In this document: positions 15,205 through 20,979 of the stretch, in pieces
Layout of the letters: each line of letters opens with the position of its first letter
Numbering within the stretch: the first letter of the stretch is position 1
DNA from: JAXHLG01 sp964505305
GTDB taxonomy: Bacteria; Patescibacteriota; Minisyncoccia; Moranbacterales; DUUL01
Reading direction: 5' to 3'
NCBI GenBank assembly: GCA_964505305.1
Contig: CAZDHE010000016.1
Coordinates: forward strand, 1-22,476
Length of the DNA: 22,476 nt
Notes under the pieces: generated by a model
What the model saw: the letters and a program-made list of their open reading frames with translations, nothing else
Told to the model about the DNA's origin: nothing
Databases searched by the model: none
Position numbers and translations under genes: made by a program

Positions 15205-15744
15205 ATGCAATATTTTTTAGTGGCCGGACTGGGTAATCCGGGAGAAAGATATAAGCAAAGCAGGCACAATGTTGGCTTTATGCTGATCGATTATTTTTCT
15301 GAAACTATTTTTCCGGCAAATTTTTCTTTGGAGAAAAAATTTCAGTCCGAGTTGGCGGTTTATTCGGAAGAATCAACTAAATACCTCATGGCCAAGCCCC
15401 TAACTTATATGAATAATTCCGGAACAGCCATAAAAAACATTGCCAATTTTTACAAAATATCTCCGGAAAAAATTATTATTCTTCATGATGATATTGACTT
15501 GGAATTGGGCAGGATTAAGCTTTCAAGAAATTCCGGATCAGCAGGTCACAAAGGAGTAGAGTCAATTATTCAAGAACTCGGAACTAAGGATTTTTATCGC
15601 CTCCGAGTGGGAATAAAATCATCCTCGCAAAATATTTCTACGGAAAAATTTGTTTTGGAAGATTTTTCCAAAGAAGAAATGAAACAAATAGAAGAATCGA
15701 AAAGCCAGGCAAAAGAACTACTCCAAGATGGTTTTTTGTCTTGA
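15205..15744 (+). CDS. pth: peptidyl-tRNA hydrolase
   Basis: This enzyme cleaves peptidyl-tRNA that drops off stalled ribosomes, freeing the tRNA. It has 179 residues, close to the usual 185-195. The motifs are VAGLGNPGERYKQSRHNVGF with Asn11 and catalytic His21, KPLTYMNNSG, ILHDDIDLELGRIKLSRNSGSAGHKGVESI with the catalytic Asp, and FYRLRVGI. All key residues are present. The start ATG 15205 has no SD. The 35 bp gap to the LCP gene holds a tandem copy of AAATCTAATTTT, and both genes are probably on one transcript. Confidence 0.97.
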   Translation: MQYFLVAGLGNPGERYKQSRHNVGFMLIDYFSETIFPANFSLEKKFQSELAVYSEESTKYLMAKPLTYMNNSGTAIKNIANFYKISPEKIIILHDDIDLELGRIKLSRNSGSAGHKGVESIIQELGTKDFYRLRVGIKSSSQNISTEKFVLEDFSKEEMKQIEESKSQAKELLQDGFLS

Positions 15745-15757
15745 AATAAAATAAAAA

Positions 15758-15836
15758 AGGGCATAAATCGCCCATAAATTCAGGTAAAGCTAGGAGGGAG
15801 ATTGCTTTACGCTAAACTATGGGCGATTTATGCCCT
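15758..15836. terminator. large two-tier hairpin after pth, likely bidirectional terminator
   Basis: The 19-base arm AGGGCATAAATCGCCCATA (15758-15776) pairs perfectly with 15818-15836. Inside, a symmetric 7x7 internal loop leads to a second 7 bp stem GTAAAGC/GCTTTAC and a 13-base loop TAGGAGGGAGATT. CAATTTTTATT follows on the plus strand and TTTTTTATTTT on the minus strand, so both directions could terminate. The stem is longer than termination needs and the loop carries an SD-like AGGAGGGAG, so another role is possible. Confidence 0.55.
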
Positions 15837-15994
15837 CAATTTTTATTGTAGCGAATATTTTTTTATTCCCTACTTCTTTAAGGTTATTATGTTATCAAAG
15901 ATAACAAAAGTTGTCAATAGTTTGCGGTTTGCGCATATTTTGATATTTAATTGGGCGCAGCCTAAAATCCTCTCGGTGAAAGCCAGTCACTCTC

Positions 15995-16023
15995 TTGACT
16001 TTTACTTCAAAATGTGCTTTAAT
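15995..16023 (+). promoter_or_regulatory. sigma70-type promoter for the 16062-16773 unit
   Basis: TTGACT (15995-16000), a 17-base spacer, then TTTAAT (16018-16023), the same -10 as at 4307. The transcript should start near 16030, giving a leader of about 30 bases that ends in a strong SD. Confidence 0.6.
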
Positions 16024-16061
16024 TATGATTTGGTAGAACCTTGAAAAAAAGGAGAGGATAT

Positions 16062-16298
16062 ATGGAATTAATTGCCGAGGTAACTAAGGTTGTTACTTAT
16101 GACAAGGAAAAGGGATTTTGGTTTGCTATAACTAAGCCGCTGGAGATAAGGGACGAAAAAAAAGGAAGTATTACTTTTACCGGAAGGCAGGAGGTTTGGA
16201 GCAGTCCTAAACCGCCTCCGCTAAAAAGTCTGGTTTTATTAAAAGAAATTTATGAAACCAGAAAAGGACTAAGGGCAAACTTTGCCGAGTTTGCTTGA
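16062..16298 (+). CDS. small protein of unknown function, possibly cold-shock-like OB fold
   Basis: The product has 78 residues. I chose ATG 16062 because the SD AAAGGAGAGG (16048-16057) lies just before it; a TTG at 16041 would put that SD inside the gene. I do not recognise the family with certainty. The order EVTKVVTYDKEKGFWFAI, then GSITFTGRQEV, then KSLVLLKEIYETRKGLRANFAEF loosely recalls a cold-shock domain (KGFGFI near the N-terminus, KG.QA.NV at the end), so a nucleic-acid-binding OB fold is a guess. There is no signal peptide or membrane helix. It is the first gene of a two-gene unit, 34 bp before the next. Confidence 0.7.
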   Translation: MELIAEVTKVVTYDKEKGFWFAITKPLEIRDEKKGSITFTGRQEVWSSPKPPPLKSLVLLKEIYETRKGLRANFAEFA

Positions 16299-16332
16299 AA
16301 TTTGAAAACAGCAATTAGCAAGGAGTGGGTCG

Positions 16333-16773
16333 ATGTTGGAATTAAGCAACGCGGAAATTTTTAGATTGATGGCACACACCTACCTTAATGGCAGGGATTG
16401 CTTAAATTTAAAGCAATTTTGCCAAAAAATAAAAAGGGGCAAAATTGCCGATCTTGGAAATGTTCGAATGGATTACCTAAAGATAAGCTTGTTGTCCAAC
16501 TCTTCCGGGTTGGCTATAGTCCCTGATTCTTCAGGTGATTTAGTAATTACCAAAACAGGAAAAGTCTCTATTTGCTCAAAAAGAAAAGCTTCCTTAGAAA
16601 TTTTTAAGAAAGAGGCAGAATTGAGTTTTTCGTTTTTAAAGAAAGACAAAAATTTTGTGGGGGTTGGGAATTATGTAGTTTCAAAAATTATTCAAAATGG
16701 GATTGGTGCAGCCTCCTTTTCTTACTTGGGAAAGGGAGAAATTTTCTTCTCTCCCTTTTATGTTTTTAATTAA
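16333..16773 (+). CDS. protein of unknown function, 146 residues
   Basis: I do not recognise this protein. ATG 16333 has the SD AAGGAG (16319-16324) at good spacing. It is soluble-looking, with a helical N-terminus (ELSNAEIFRLMAHTYLNGRDCLNLKQFCQKIKRGKI), a middle beta-rich part (LAIVPDSSGDLVITKTGKVSI), and a C-terminal part rich in Phe and Gly ending SFSYLGKGEIFFSPFYVFN. It shares a promoter with the 78-residue gene upstream and is followed at once by a strong terminator, so the two form a complete transcription unit. Confidence 0.7.
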   Translation: MLELSNAEIFRLMAHTYLNGRDCLNLKQFCQKIKRGKIADLGNVRMDYLKISLLSNSSGLAIVPDSSGDLVITKTGKVSICSKRKASLEIFKKEAELSFSFLKKDKNFVGVGNYVVSKIIQNGIGAASFSYLGKGEIFFSPFYVFN

Positions 16774-16780
16774 AATTCTC

Positions 16781-16822
16781 CCCCGAGGGCTTAACAGAGC
16801 TTTCGGGGTTTTTGTTTTTTTA
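16781..16822 (+). terminator. rho-independent terminator of the 16062-16773 unit
   Basis: CCCCGAGGGCT (16781-16791) pairs with AGCTTTCGGGG (16798-16808), 11 bp with two G-T pairs and a 6-base loop, followed by TTTTTGTTTTTTTA. It starts 7 bases after the stop codon. Confidence 0.9.
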
Positions 16823-16857
16823 TCTAAAAAGATATAGAAATTAAAAAAATATTTGCC

Positions 16858-16889
16858 AAAAAATAAAACAGCCCCAAAGAGGCTGTTTT
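16858..16889 (-). terminator. rho-independent terminator of the thioredoxin-fold gene
   Basis: On the minus strand AAAACAGCC pairs with GGCTGTTTT over a 7-base loop (arms 16881-16889 and 16865-16873), followed by ATTTTTT. It lies 24 bases after the stop of the gene at 16914 and faces the plus-strand terminator. Confidence 0.88.
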
Positions 16890-16913
16890 AAAAAGTCATT
16901 TTATAATCTAACT

Positions 16914-17903
16914 CTATGCCCCGCAATCGGCGGCATTGGCGGACCCGCCGGAAGTTGTCCCTTCCCCAAATCCGGGTTCAGGTTCCTCAGAAGGCAGTTC
17001 CTCTTGACATTCTTCCGGTTCTTCGTTGAAGGCGCTGCAAATTTTATCCAACAAGCTTTGCGGGTCTCTGCCTGAAGTGGTTTGTTGCTCATTTATCACG
17101 AGAGTCGGGGATCCTTGGATTTCATATTTCTCATTCTCTTCTTTATGAATATCAAAGGGCGGAAATTGGTCTTCCCAGTTGTTTTTATCTTCGAACTTTT
17201 CCGTTATTTTGTATTCTTGGTCGGTTTCTTCCATGCAAGTCTCCAAAGAATTTGTGTCAACACCTGCTTCAGTTAAACAATTTTCCGATTGGCTGTCTTT
17301 TAAGAAACAATCCAAGTAATTATAATAAGCATCTTCTTCTTGCTGGCTTAAACAATATTGTCTCAAATTTTCATCAATTTCTTCTTTTTCATGCATAGCG
17401 TAATCAACATATTTGAAATCAAAATCAATTTTGTCTCCCAAAGTTTCAATCACGGGCAGCAATCCCTTCTGGACCTGGGTTCCATAAGGACAATAAGTCA
17501 TAACAAAAGACTCCACCTTGGGTTTGTCGCTTTTGGGAACGGGCTGATTTTGCTGTTCTTCAGTTTCAGCCTGAGCTTGGGACTGCTCTTCCATTTCTTT
17601 TATATCCATCACTTGAGGAAAAAAGCTCTCCCCATCTTTGGTTATATAACTATCAACTTCTTGGCCTTGTACGTCAATAGTTATTTTGTATAAATTATTT
17701 TCTTCACTAACCCCCTTAACTTTTACCTCCATTCCTTCTTGAACCAAATTTCCCTCAATAAAGTCTTTAGCCTTAGCTTCAGCTTGCTGAGGAGACAAAT
17801 TTTGTTTAAATAACTCTCCTTTTAGATACTGATCCAAGAAAAACCCTCCTCCAAAGAAAATAGCCGCAACTATAATCAGATTGGCAATTGTTTTTTTATT
17901 CAT
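16914..17903 (-). CDS. membrane-anchored thioredoxin-fold (DsbA/GILT-like) protein, CPYG active site
   Basis: Probably an extracytoplasmic thiol-disulfide protein. Of the 329 residues, 7-25 form an N-terminal membrane anchor. A small alpha/beta domain (about 36-100) resembling a propeptide or PepSY-like fold and a Gln/Glu linker (105-125) come next. The thioredoxin fold starts at KVESFVMTYCPYGTQVQKGLLP with Cys138, where the second Cys of a CxxC is replaced by Gly141. QGSPTLVIN contains the cis-Pro266. The helical insert carries Cys184, Cys199, Cys209 and Cys223, and the C-terminus has Cys289, Cys299 and Cys327, the last three residues from the end. Such Cys-rich inserts are seen in GILT-like and eukaryote-type thiol reductases. 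It is a single gene with its own promoter and terminator. Confidence 0.85.
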   Translation of the reverse strand: MNKKTIANLIIVAAIFFGGGFFLDQYLKGELFKQNLSPQQAEAKAKDFIEGNLVQEGMEVKVKGVSEENNLYKITIDVQGQEVDSYITKDGESFFPQVMDIKEMEEQSQAQAETEEQQNQPVPKSDKPKVESFVMTYCPYGTQVQKGLLPVIETLGDKIDFDFKYVDYAMHEKEEIDENLRQYCLSQQEEDAYYNYLDCFLKDSQSENCLTEAGVDTNSLETCMEETDQEYKITEKFEDKNNWEDQFPPFDIHKEENEKYEIQGSPTLVINEQQTTSGRDPQSLLDKICSAFNEEPEECQEELPSEEPEPGFGEGTTSGGSANAADCGA

Positions 17904-17939
17904 ACTTACTTTTAATTATAAATTTAAATCCTTAAAGGC

Positions 17940-17967
17940 ATTATAATTTATTTTACTAAAATGTCAA
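17940..17967 (-). promoter_or_regulatory. sigma70-type promoter of the thioredoxin-fold gene
   Basis: On the minus strand TTGACA (17962-17967), a 16-base spacer and TATAAT (17940-17945), both perfect consensus. The start should lie near 17933, about 30 bases before ATG 17903. Confidence 0.75.
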
Positions 17968-17988
17968 ACAATGATCAAATTTTAGTAA
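17953..17988. promoter_or_regulatory. 10 bp inverted repeat overlapping the promoter, possible operator
   Basis: TTACTAAAAT (17953-17962) and ATTTTAGTAA (17979-17988) are perfect inverted repeats with a 16-base gap. The left arm lies in the spacer and the whole -35 falls between or on the arms. A dimeric repressor site or an mRNA 3' hairpin of the upstream DUF262-HNH gene would both fit; no T-run follows on the minus strand. Confidence 0.4.
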
Positions 17989-18030
17989 TTCATTGCTTTT
18001 TTAATTATTTCTCCCACTTTTTGGTTGTTA

Positions 18031-19194
18031 TTATCTATTACCTTTTGCCCGATTGTGAGTTTTGCATAGCATTTGACAATTTTTAATATCACTTTTGCCT
18101 CCTTTGCTCCAGGCCGATACATGATCGGCATCCATATCGCCGAAGTTCCAAATTTTATTCTTATTGGCATCGTGTCCAATCGCGCAAAGAGGGCAATTTG
18201 ATTTGCCTTTAGCCTTGGCTTCCTTTGTCTGCTCTGCATAAACCGCTTTTTTGGTTGCTTCATCAAAAACTCGGACATCAAGCAATTTTGTGTCTTCCAT
18301 ACCGCCGAGAATAAATTCAAAAATTCCTTTACGATTTTTAACATAGGGATCGGCATAGAGTTTATGTACTTCTTCTGAAACTTTTTTCGGATCATAGGAA
18401 TTTTTATGATATGTCTCGTATAAACGCCCCCATTCAAGGCCGCGCATCTCGCTTTCCACATCGATAAAAACACTGGATATCCAATCAATTACAGTATTAA
18501 AATAATTTTTTAATTCAGTAATATTATTGTCATAACGATGGCGGCTCATATAATCGCCGATATTACCTTTACTTACCCAATCCAAGGCGCGCTCCAGAAA
18601 ATCCTGCCGGTTAGCGCTGCCTTTTATATAAGCGCTCCATTTTTGAATATTGGCATTCTGGCTATTGCTGAATTCCTCCTTGGCAAGAGTTACAAACGGC
18701 CCGGAATAAACCGCATTTAAAAGCTCTTGATTATTAAGAGGCACCCCGGCAATATTAATTGTTTTAAACCATTCTTTTATCTCGCTTTCCGTGCCTTCGC
18801 ATTCATAAATAAGCAATTTGGTCTCCAAAATTTTATCCTGTTTGTCTTTTGCCATTCCGCCGAAGTATTGTTCCATACCGTTTTCATCCTTAATGGCAAA
18901 TTTTTCATTGACAAAACGTCCGATACTGGTAATGCGCTGCTGTCCGTCCAACACTTCAAATTTATCCTCATTGACTTTGTTAAAATAAATTAAACCGAGA
19001 GGATAACTTTTGAGTATTGATTGAATAACGGCAGCCTCTCTTCCCTCTTCGGCATAAATATAGTTTCGTTGATACTCCGGCTGAATGGTTAGCTTGCCGG
19101 ATAGTCCGAACAATCCCTTCCCTTCTAGTTCGTTATAAACAAATCCGTCACAAATTTCTTTGACGGTAATATCGGTTTTTAATGTTGTTTTCAT
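18031..19194 (-). CDS. DUF262-HNH protein (GmrSD-like putative nuclease)
   Basis: This single chain joins a DUF262 domain to an HNH nuclease domain, the architecture of GmrSD-like modification-dependent or defence nucleases. The DUF262 part has QPEYQRNYIY (38-47) and the hallmark DGQQRITS (83-90), proposed to bind nucleotide, followed by a long helical middle region. The HNH part (about 330-387) has CPLC (334-337), DADHVSAWSKGG with His358, and CQMLCKTHNRAKGNR with Cys373, Cys377, His380 and Asn381; all expected zinc and catalytic positions are present. At 387 residues it is shorter than two-domain GmrSD (DUF262 plus DUF1524). It follows the DUF2130 gene by 22 bp, so the two are probably one operon. 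Substrate and role in defence are inferred. Confidence 0.9.
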   Translation of the reverse strand: MKTTLKTDITVKEICDGFVYNELEGKGLFGLSGKLTIQPEYQRNYIYAEEGREAAVIQSILKSYPLGLIYFNKVNEDKFEVLDGQQRITSIGRFVNEKFAIKDENGMEQYFGGMAKDKQDKILETKLLIYECEGTESEIKEWFKTINIAGVPLNNQELLNAVYSGPFVTLAKEEFSNSQNANIQKWSAYIKGSANRQDFLERALDWVSKGNIGDYMSRHRYDNNITELKNYFNTVIDWISSVFIDVESEMRGLEWGRLYETYHKNSYDPKKVSEEVHKLYADPYVKNRKGIFEFILGGMEDTKLLDVRVFDEATKKAVYAEQTKEAKAKGKSNCPLCAIGHDANKNKIWNFGDMDADHVSAWSKGGKSDIKNCQMLCKTHNRAKGNR

Positions 19195-19216
19195 AATGTT
19201 GATTCAAAATTTATTG

Positions 19217-20479
19217 TTATTTCTTATCTTTTCTTAACTTTTCAAATTCCTTGGCAACGCTTGGGCTATTGGCCGTAAGCCGTTTGATTGATAAATCTAC
19301 GGCTTTGTTATTGGCAAGTCGCAAATTATTACCGGATTTTAATAAATTCTCCTTTACCTTGTTCAAATGGTCGATTGTCTTGTCGATTTCTTCTATTGCT
19401 TTGGAAAATTGTTTTGAGTACAAATTATAATTTCTTGAAAACGCTTCCTTGAATTCATTCATATTAGCCTCAAAATTTGACACATCAATATTTTGGTTGT
19501 TGAGCGTTTCAATTTCTTTTCGCAAATGCTGGGATTTAATATTTGCCTGGCGTAAAAAACCGATAATGGTAATGAAATGCTGGGGTCTAATAACATACAT
19601 AAGATCATAATCATGAACAGTCACGATATCATCATAATATTCATTGTCTTTTTCAAGCAAACTTACTAAAACGGCATATTCGCATTTTTTCTCTTTCCGG
19701 TCCTTATCAAGCTCCTTAAAAAAATCTTTGTTCTTTTTCTTCGTCGCAGTAGTATCGTTTTCGTTTTTCATTTCAAACATAATAGAAAGAAGTTCATTTT
19801 CATCCTCGTCCATTTCCCGGTAAATATAGTCTCCCTTGGAACCGGATTTTGAAATAGTATTGTCTTTATCAAATTTTGCGTTGGGAAACGCAAAAGAGCG
19901 AATCCGATTAAACTCGTTCTCGCAATGCGTCTCCAGCGATTCGCCAACCATCTTGGTGCTCATTTTTGTCCGCATTTCCTTGAGGGAAACCAGTGCGGTT
20001 TCACTGGACTTCAACTGTTCTTTGAGTTTTTCTTCATTCAACTCTTTTGCGTGTTTGACGCTGTTAATCTCAGTATCTTTTTCATTTAATTTTTCTCTAT
20101 ATTTTTCCTCGATCTCTTGTTTTTCCTGAAGCGCTTTCACTTTCAAATCCGACTCAATCTTTTCTGCAATATTCTCCAGTTTTGAATTAAGCACGGCAAC
20201 TTCTTTTTCCTTTTCCGATAATTCTTGTTTAGCGCGATCCGCATATTCTTTTTCCTTAATTTCCAGCTTCAATTTATTCTCCCGCTCAATAGCTTCCTTT
20301 GCTTTTCTCAACTCCTCATTGAAAGCATCCCGTTTTATGGAATTAACCACATTCGTGATCGTTGTTTTATCAATATCGTTTTCGTGAATGGATTTAAGGT
20401 CAATTATATCTCCCTTTGCCCCGTCTTCCATCAAAACCAGCGTATTTTCATCTTGAATAGATACTTTGACTTTTTTCAT
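19217..20479 (-). CDS. DUF2130 coiled-coil protein, putative nuclease
   Basis: A 420-residue protein of unknown exact function. Residues 1-50 are a small N-terminal domain, 52-170 a long Glu/Lys coiled coil. Residues 170-310 match DUF2130: KMVGESLETHCENEFNRIRSFAFPNA, SKGDYIYRE with Asp217, IMFEMKNE with Glu236-Met-Lys238, KDFFKELDKDRKEKKCEYAVLVSLLE, and HDYDLMYVIRPQHFI. The Asp...ExK pattern before and on a hydrophobic strand resembles a PD-(D/E)XK nuclease core; that is inference. A second coiled coil (about 315-385) ends the chain. I chose ATG 20479 rather than 20533, because the extra 18 residues (MAINRREYSRNIKVRVKF) have no SD and the downstream start begins with a natural MKKVKVSIQDE. 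It is 22 bp upstream of the DUF262-HNH gene. Confidence 0.85.
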   Translation of the reverse strand: MKKVKVSIQDENTLVLMEDGAKGDIIDLKSIHENDIDKTTITNVVNSIKRDAFNEELRKAKEAIERENKLKLEIKEKEYADRAKQELSEKEKEVAVLNSKLENIAEKIESDLKVKALQEKQEIEEKYREKLNEKDTEINSVKHAKELNEEKLKEQLKSSETALVSLKEMRTKMSTKMVGESLETHCENEFNRIRSFAFPNAKFDKDNTISKSGSKGDYIYREMDEDENELLSIMFEMKNENDTTATKKKNKDFFKELDKDRKEKKCEYAVLVSLLEKDNEYYDDIVTVHDYDLMYVIRPQHFITIIGFLRQANIKSQHLRKEIETLNNQNIDVSNFEANMNEFKEAFSRNYNLYSKQFSKAIEEIDKTIDHLNKVKENLLKSGNNLRLANNKAVDLSIKRLTANSPSVAKEFEKLRKDKK

Positions 20480-20560
20480 AAATTTTACTCTTACTTTTAT
20501 ATTCCTTGAATATTCCCGCCTATTTATTGCCATTTTAGCATCTTATGTTAATTTTAGGCA

Positions 20561-20585
20561 ATAAAAAAACGCCAATGATGGCGTT
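20561..20585 (-). terminator. rho-independent terminator, minus strand
   Basis: AACGCCA and TGGCGTT form a 7 bp stem (20568-20574/20579-20585) with a 4-base loop; on the minus strand TTTTTTAT follows. It would end transcripts coming from the AAA_13-like gene at 20980, which would then be antisense to the structured RNA. Confidence 0.8.
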
Positions 20586-20607
20586 ATAGCAAATCAACAA
20601 CTATAAT

Positions 20608-20636
20608 TTGCAATAAATTTAAAAGTGTAGTAGTAT
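20608..20636 (+). promoter_or_regulatory. possible promoter of the structured RNA
   Basis: TTGCAA (20608-20613), a 17-base spacer, then TAGTAT (20631-20636). Start predicted near 20643. Neither box is perfect. Confidence 0.45.
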
Positions 20637-20642
20637 TTAAAT

Positions 20643-20752
20643 ATGCGATAAGACCACTGCGGGTTGTTTCAGATGTTCCCATCCATCGGTTGGCTATAGT
20701 CTGAACAATCCAAGCCCGCAGGGCACGCTCCCCACAAGGGGATTTTTTTATT
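20643..20752 (+). ncRNA. unclassified structured RNA with intrinsic terminator
   Basis: About 110 bases. The basal stem is CTGCGGG (20657-20663) with CCCGCAG (20715-20721). It continues as TTGTTTCAGA (20664-20673) with TCTGAACAA (20700-20708), one bulged base, separated by an asymmetric TCCAAG bulge. The terminal part (20674-20699) includes CCATCGGTTGG-like pairing. Then comes CCCC-ACAA-GGGG followed by ATTTTTTT (20730-20752), a classic terminator. No plus-strand gene follows, so a riboswitch is unlikely. It does not show the marks of SRP RNA, tmRNA, RNase P RNA or an obvious 6S RNA. It lies between defence-like genes. The minus strand could also be transcribed through here. Confidence 0.6.
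20730..20752 (+). terminator. rho-independent terminator of the structured RNA
   Basis: CCCC (20730-20733), loop ACAA, GGGG (20738-20741), A, then seven T. Short but GC-only stem with an ideal T-run. Confidence 0.75.
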
Positions 20753-20979
20753 GCAAAAATACTTTGTCAGCTATTTCAAATGAGGATGTTTGAACCCGCA
20801 GATGTGTATTTTTTTATTCTAATTAATAGAAATATTCTGCATAGTCTATCACATCCCCATCACATCCTTTTTTCCTTAAAATAAAGCTTTTTTTGCCAAA
20901 TAATCCTCTTATCAAGTTTCTTCTATCACATAAATTCAAGCCCAGTAGGGGATATATTCTTTTGGCTTTTTAGATTGTC

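Larger units (their letters stand above)
15745..16061. other. 317-base gap with a large hairpin and a promoter
   Basis: Besides the 79-base hairpin (15758-15836) and the promoter at 15995-16023, it holds a small GTTATC-AAA-GATAAC hairpin (about 15891-15905). An 80-codon frame from TTG 15802 starts inside the hairpin loop after an SD-like AGGAGGGAG; it reads unlike a protein and is not called. Confidence 0.5.
20480..20979. other. 500-base gap with two terminators and a probable structured RNA
   Basis: No protein gene is seen. It contains a minus-strand terminator (20561-20585), a plus-strand promoter (20608-20636), a stem-rich RNA with terminator (20643-20752), and a further stretch with AACCCGCAG (20793-20801) plus AGGATGT/ACATCCT repeats near 20783 and 20866. 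Confidence 0.6.

Noticed and set aside
15802..16044. 80-codon frame from TTG after an SD-like AGGAGGGAG
   Set aside because: The SD-like sequence is a hairpin loop and the frame runs through the stem, the promoter and up to the next gene; product is Phe/Tyr-rich and unlike a protein.
20480..20533. Upstream start for the DUF2130 protein (ATG 20533)
   Set aside because: No SD, and the extra basic residues do not look like part of the domain; ATG 20479 is preferred but not proven.
20643..20752. Known RNA classes (SRP RNA, tmRNA, RNase P RNA, 6S RNA, riboswitch)
   Set aside because: No SRP GGAA-loop motif, no tmRNA or RNase P core motifs, too short for a typical 6S RNA, and no plus-strand gene downstream for a riboswitch. 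A covariance search would settle it.
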